34,417 bases of DNA from Streptomyces canus 299MFChir4.1 (GTDB lineage Bacteria > Actinomycetota > Actinomycetes > Streptomycetales > Streptomycetaceae), in assembly GCF_000383615.1 (NCBI RefSeq), contig NZ_KB911623.1:1-34417 (forward strand). The letters run 5' to 3'. Made by a program: the position numbers and the translations under genes. Below the pieces are notes generated by a model that searched no databases, was not told the DNA's origin, and saw only the letters and a program-made list of their open reading frames with translations. This document shows, piece after piece, positions 33,884 through 34,417 of the stretch. Numbering within the stretch: the stretch's first letter is position 1; the number at the start of each line of letters is the position of its first letter.

Positions 33884-34417
33884 GAACGAACGGGTCGAGC
33901 CGGGGTGGTCCCACCTCCTGGCCAACCCCGGAACGCCTACGGGCGCCGCTGCCCGCCCTGCGGGGCTGTGCCGAACCTCTCCGGACCGTGAGACCGCCCG
34001 CCCTGAACGCGGAGCACGCGCCTCAGACGCGCCGGTCCCGGCGAGGCGGCTGGTCGGAGAACTCAGGTGTCGGAGAACTCAGGTGTCGGGGAGCGGGGTG
34101 GTGTCGGCGGGTTCAGGCGCCCCGGTCAGGTCGCGGCGGGAGGCCGGATGCCGGCCATGAACTCGCCGGGCGGGTTCAGATGGGGCAGGGCCGGGATCGC
34201 TCGCGGGAGGGCCAAGTTGGCAGGGCAGGGCGGGGTGGCGTCGGCGAGTTCCGTGCCCCGGTCAGGGTTGCGGTGGGAAGCTCGACGCCCGCCACGCACT
34301 CGCCGGGCGGTTCATATGTCCGGGTCAGGTCTCGTGGTGGAGGTTCAGACGTAGGCCGCGCACCCGCCGGACGGTTCAGGTGGCCGCGTCAGGGGAGCCC
34401 GCCAAGTGGCCGGGCCA
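33884..34417. repeat. Non-coding tail with tandem and degenerate direct repeats
   Basis: No supported gene. TCGGAGAACTCAGGTG is tandemly duplicated at 34054-34085. Further on are imperfect units of about 75 bp at roughly 34104-34180, 34241-34314 and 34304-34380. They share the patterns TCGCCGGGCGG(G)TTCA and CCGGTCAGG. A possible hairpin CCGGGGT / ACCCCGG (33900-33931) after the MFS gene could be its terminator. A 95-codon open frame at 34067 crosses the repeats and is not believed. Confidence 0.65.

Noticed and set aside
34067..34354. A 95-codon plus-strand open frame
   Set aside because: It crosses tandem repeats, has Gly/Arg-rich composition and no ribosome binding site.

Overview
The window looks like a chromosomal segment of a Streptomyces (or very close actinomycete). 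Base composition is very GC-rich with GC-biased third codon positions, ribosome binding sites are of the GGAGG type, several starts are GTG, and the gene content is typical of the genus. Composition was judged by eye, not computed.

Positions 1-16452 form an oxalate/formate catabolism locus. It holds two formyl-CoA:oxalate CoA-transferase genes (1-1228, 5' end cut by the window edge, and 15150-16406), oxalyl-CoA decarboxylase (13336-15084), a complete NAD-dependent molybdenum formate dehydrogenase operon fdsGBAD (4628-9744) and an AMP-forming ligase of the plant AAE3 / yeast Pcs60 oxalyl-CoA synthetase type (11489-13081, minus). It also holds a beta-carbonic anhydrase (1273-1794), a shortened acyl-CoA dehydrogenase-like gene (2748-3620), two closely similar FadR-type GntR regulators (1845-2537 and 3639-4328, both minus) and a LysR regulator (9828-10760). 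The inferred flow is oxalate to oxalyl-CoA (Frc or ligase), then formyl-CoA plus CO2 (Oxc), then formate, then CO2 plus NADH (Fds). A shared sequence close to ATACAG-N4-CTGTAT lies upstream of the acyl-CoA dehydrogenase-like gene, the second gntR, fdsG, lysR (weaker copy) and a small PAS-domain gene (16467-16892, minus). It probably defines a local regulon of the GntR pair. A different double dyad, GATAG-N7-YTATC, lies upstream of oxc.

A tRNA-Leu(GAG) is at 17053-17140. From its 3' end to about 23786 lies a compositionally less extreme segment bounded by a 13-bp direct repeat of the tRNA end and adjacent bases. It carries a two-gene minus-strand operon, an unrecognised 512-aa protein followed by an 885-aa protein with two phospholipase D motifs, and a divergent gene for a protein with a long Ala/Gly-rich membrane segment and predicted coiled coils. 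No integrase is visible. I read this segment as a small genomic island, possibly an uncharacterised defence cassette.

The rest (23876-33883) holds a family VIII esterase/class C beta-lactamase-like hydrolase, an EF-G paralogue preceded by tiny ORFs, a small SCO5389-like protein with a CooC/ParA-like ATPase (minus), and a plus-strand operon. The operon runs GNAT acetyltransferase, family 5 substrate-binding lipoprotein, fused DppB-DppC permease, MFS transporter. The divergent promoter region between the ATPase and the GNAT holds a Zur-box-like sequence. The last 534 bases contain only degenerate direct repeats.
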